From NCBI GenBank assembly GCA_037443105.1, contig JBBIOZ010000019.1:1-23775 (forward strand): a DNA stretch of 23,775 bases. The letters run 5' to 3'. The notes under the pieces were generated by a model, which made no database searches, was not told the origin of the DNA, and worked only from the letters and a program-made list of their open reading frames with translations. The stretch comes from JAWCLZ01 sp037443105 (GTDB lineage: Archaea; Halobacteriota; JAWCLZ01). Position numbers and translations under genes: made by a program. This document shows positions 22,301 to 23,775 of the stretch, one piece after another (positions within the stretch are counted from its first letter, which is position 1; each line of letters begins with the position of its first letter).

Positions 22301-22358
22301 TGTAAGCGCAAATATCCCTGAATATAAAACCTGCTTAGTAAAGGTGGAGGAGGCTTAG
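19356..22358 (+). CDS. fdhA: Formate dehydrogenase alpha subunit, Tat-exported, Cys-type
   Basis: The catalytic subunit oxidises formate to CO2 at a bis-MGD molybdenum or tungsten site. Residues 13-20 (TRRDFLKL) and the following hydrophobic stretch form a twin-arginine signal, so the enzyme acts outside the membrane. Cys67, 70, 74 and 102 bind one [4Fe-4S] cluster. Cys220 in ARKCHASTVAGLANTFGFG aligns with the selenocysteine of E. coli FdnG, so this is the cysteine form. GAMTNH and MSNPAESH are further FdnG-like blocks, and the 1000-residue length fits FdnG/FdoG. The C-terminal molybdopterin domain (about 875-1000) is complete. GGAGGT lies 5 nt before the ATG. It leads an operon with beta and gamma subunits. 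Confidence 0.95.
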   Translation: MENTEKDSGLQLTRRDFLKLGTAAFALGALSQMGAAETKIFEWPGGELPTSEKMQKYKAGKQTPSICPYCAGGCGLLVTSIGGKVVEIEGDPYHPINEGAECAKLAAYIQLVNSDRRILYPMKRTNPKKGINEDPGWVRITWDEAYQIIAKKVKEAMESIKYKQGESVAGAGEDYYVKGIDSPVGWYGSAYWNNEENYLAKKLTSTLFCSLNIDHQARKCHASTVAGLANTFGFGAMTNHIVDAKNSKVFLIMSNPAESHSMEFRWVRKAIDENGAKVIVLDPRYNKTTSQADIYAKYRSGSEAAFWLGMIKYIIDNKRWDTKFVNERTNAPYDLNGNNVGIDHPDSIFSKLKEIVKNYTTEEVVRITGIPQDKLLQIYDVFTDPKNRPGNIYYAMGTTQHTNATQAIRAYAIVQLLLGNMGVPGGGVNALRGISNVQGSTDMNVLAHLIMGYRAPPANVAEIRRYQKWKNSDPAVRGGVEGGVTYTPKDKIEAQYDARHFPTWNALEYHWGIYIGTWPGKDPDKEPVVCDLPVGVGNPTVQFYRAIADGKIKVAFIVGDNSAVSVSDADRVRAALSKEGFFLVVNELFETETAHYADILLPGTTQCERAGSITNTGRWIQWRWKGADPPGECKPELEFLTELGRNLRKYAGLKTVSERFEAEKGVDIKRQIGGVEVQNSWDAHWPSTFGEGPENVYKEIGAKRVTVGNKTIFQSAANVLYRNSWDPDARPEIDGIMPKRRDKRPVDEQDAKYGYFKNWAWSWMDNQRVLYNIAETNPGVKTFFVWWAHTPDVYLGLDKAAIWSRPLYSIAVADAWAAKWPGVDAKKNPFYHGFPLHNEPVESPDKDLAAQYPTMWDKRFEVKIGTADEYPYVLTTFRLAEHMQAGAMTRNLPYLVELHPEMFIEINPKLAAQLGIKAGDRVRVRSARKPEGIIVRAIVTERLAPLIVNGKEVHVVAMPWHWGFKGLSTGASANEATIDAVDVSANIPEYKTCLVKVEEA

Positions 22359-22370
22359 GAGGGATAGAAA

Positions 22371-23126
22371 ATGGTGAAAAAAGCAATGATATACGATTCA
22401 ACCAAATGCATAGCTTGCAGAGCCTGCCAAGTCGCTTGTAAACGCTGGAACGACTTAAAAGCGGTGAAAACTGAGCTCAGCCAAACTTGGACCAATCCAC
22501 CTTCGCTGAGTCCGCATACTTATAACTTCATCAGATTCAATGAAAAAGGCACAGGCACAGACTTCAAATGGATATTTATGACCAATCGCTGCATGCACTG
22601 CGAGCATCCAAGCTGCGCAGCAGTTTGCCCGGTTAAAGCGATAACCAAATATGAAGAAGGGCCAGTGGTCATAGATGAAGAGAAATGCATAGGCTGTCAA
22701 TATTGCACCTTTGAATGTCCATTCGGAATACCCAAATACGATCCAGAGAGGCATAAGACCTATAAATGCTGGTGGTGTGCAGATCGAATTCGAGAGGGAA
22801 TGGAGCCTGCTTGTGTATCAACTTGCCCAACCAATGCACTTGAGTTTGGAGAGCGTGAAGAGATGCTTGCAAAAGCAAAGGCAAGAGCAAGGGAAATCAA
22901 TGGCTACCTCTATGGCGAGGTTGAAAACGGCGGCACCAGTGTATTCATAGTATCACCCATACCTCCAGCAGAAGCTGGACTTCCGGTAGTTGGTTCATCG
23001 CCTGTTCAAAGCACGAGAGAAGCTATTAAAGGCTTCTCCCTAGGAATACTTGGACTTGCAGCTATTGCTGGCGTAGTGGTCTTCCTGCTGCAGTGGATAA
23101 AGGGCAATAAAGGAGAGGGGGTGTGA
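22371..23126 (+). CDS. fdhB: Formate dehydrogenase beta subunit, four [4Fe-4S] ferredoxin-like
   Basis: This subunit carries electrons from the alpha subunit to the cytochrome. It begins with CIACRACQVACKRWNDLKAV (Cys13-23), followed by CMHCEHPSCAAVCPVKAI, CIGCQYCTFECPFGIPKYDP and CWWCADRI with EPACVSTCPTNALEFG, enough cysteines for four [4Fe-4S] clusters. A hydrophobic segment at about 221-243 (LGILGLAAIAGVVVFLLQWI) anchors the C-terminus in the membrane, as in FdnH. There is no signal peptide, which fits export in complex with the Tat-bearing alpha subunit. AGGAGGG precedes the ATG by 7 nt, 12 nt after the alpha stop. Length 251 residues. Confidence 0.95.
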   Translation: MVKKAMIYDSTKCIACRACQVACKRWNDLKAVKTELSQTWTNPPSLSPHTYNFIRFNEKGTGTDFKWIFMTNRCMHCEHPSCAAVCPVKAITKYEEGPVVIDEEKCIGCQYCTFECPFGIPKYDPERHKTYKCWWCADRIREGMEPACVSTCPTNALEFGEREEMLAKAKARAREINGYLYGEVENGGTSVFIVSPIPPAEAGLPVVGSSPVQSTREAIKGFSLGILGLAAIAGVVVFLLQWIKGNKGEGV

Positions 23127-23129
23127 GGA

Positions 23130-23775
23130 ATGGCAGAAATTTGGCTGGAACGCTCAAAAGTTGCTAAGAGAACGATGAGAAATGCAGTTGTGGGCGAGCA
23201 AGTTATAAGATGGGACGCACTTGTTAGAGTTGAATTCTTGATCTTTCTTGTGGCGTTTGCAATGCTTGCAACCGTTGAACTAGCATTCCTCTTCAGAGAT
23301 CCCGTGATGCCTGGTATGCCTGGAGGAATAATGCTTACTGAAATCTTGGGAGCAAAATTCATAGAGGTAATGCATATAGCCGGCATAGCTCTACTTGGTG
23401 GGATTTTCATATTCCACATCATCTACCACAGCCTATTCCTCAGGAGAACTAGATTCAGCGAACTCATTCCAACTGGGAAGGACTTAAGCGATGCCAAAGC
23501 ACTTATAAGATACTACTTCGGAGGAGGCGGGGAGTGGCCTAAGCTAGGCTTTCATGGACCTCTAATGAAATTTGCTTACTGGATTGGGGCAATTGGCATT
23601 GTGCTTTATCTCTATGGTGCTATGAACCTATGGCTGCCAACAGTATTCCCAAGCTATGCAGTGGCGCAGAGCACAAAGTTGATGTCTGTCCATCTCACAA
23701 ACTTTGGGTTTGCATTAATTGCATTCGTAACAGTACTATATCTACTGTATCTCTTCCTAGTAGCACCCATGATGA
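23130..23775 (+). CDS. Formate dehydrogenase gamma subunit, cytochrome b (partial)
   Basis: This frame runs off the window edge; 215 residues are seen. It begins MAEIWLERSKVAKR with a cytoplasmic-type start, then hydrophobic helices at about 33-55, 78-100 and 145-165, and a fourth from about 190. Histidines at 82, 96 and 100 (HIAGIALLG and FHIIYHSL) and one in VHLTNFGFAL are candidate heme ligands of a FdnI-like di-heme cytochrome b. It would pass electrons to menaquinone or methanophenazine. The ATG at 23130 is 3 nt after the beta stop with GAGG overlapping the stop, so the three subunits are one operon. Confidence 0.88.
   Translation, partial: MAEIWLERSKVAKRTMRNAVVGEQVIRWDALVRVEFLIFLVAFAMLATVELAFLFRDPVMPGMPGGIMLTEILGAKFIEVMHIAGIALLGGIFIFHIIYHSLFLRRTRFSELIPTGKDLSDAKALIRYYFGGGGEWPKLGFHGPLMKFAYWIGAIGIVLYLYGAMNLWLPTVFPSYAVAQSTKLMSVHLTNFGFALIAFVTVLYLLYLFLVAPMM

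Noticed and set aside
23006..23422. Minus-strand frame of 138 codons opposite the beta/gamma subunits
   Set aside because: Antisense to well-supported subunit genes; no SD and no recognisable domain.
1..23775. Insertion sequences, prophage or integrase genes
   Set aside because: No transposase or integrase motif and no terminal inverted repeats were seen; the tRNA gene has no visible duplicated 3' end nearby.

Overview
The window reads as a low-GC euryarchaeal chromosome. The supporting signs are an initiator tRNA gene with an intron and no encoded CCA, a deoxyhypusine synthase, an F420-dependent NADP reductase, an archaeal-type KptA, RtcA, a GH57 amylase, TATA-box promoters with apparently leaderless starts at several genes, and Shine-Dalgarno (SD) sites inside operons. 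F420 use, a class II HMG-CoA reductase and a Tat-exported membrane formate dehydrogenase suggest an anaerobic, probably thermophilic lineage near Archaeoglobi or Methanomicrobia-like groups. The exact taxon cannot be read from this sequence alone.

Layout. 1-3716: the 3' end of a SufS-type cysteine desulfurase, kptA, a convergent HMG-CoA reductase, two small zinc/cysteine-motif proteins (one with HELAH), and a GNAT-like protein. 3717-4199: no intact large gene; it holds a possible 34-residue membrane peptide and what looks like a frameshifted gene remnant. 4200-7930: a coiled-coil/two-TM protein diverges from five tightly packed genes for single-pass, pilin-like membrane proteins, the first and last of which are recognisable paralogues. 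7933-8986: a Nudix protein with a degenerate box and its upstream partner. 9139-10462: a small membrane protein, an HTH protein and the F420:NADP oxidoreductase. 10507-11502: rtcA. 11520-11808: no gene, but a perfect pair of tandem repeats. 11809-11894: intron-containing initiator tRNA-Met. 11961-15193: divergent glycogen-synthase-like glycosyltransferase and GH57 enzyme plus a small basic protein. 15177-16983: deoxyhypusine synthase followed by a chain of overlapping small genes. 17066-18326: an acidic DUF2150-like protein overlapped by a carboxypeptidase-regulatory-like repeat protein. 18328-23775: divergent fdhE and the formate dehydrogenase operon (alpha, beta, truncated gamma).

Functional picture. 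The formate dehydrogenase would oxidise formate on the outer face of the membrane and pass electrons through the ferredoxin-like beta subunit to a cytochrome b and a membrane carrier. The glucan pair suggests storage or trimming of an alpha-glucan. KptA and RtcA are RNA-end enzymes lying about 10 kb apart in the same window as a spliced tRNA. The least explained block is the pilin-like cassette, which has no assembly ATPase, platform protein or prepilin peptidase in the window.
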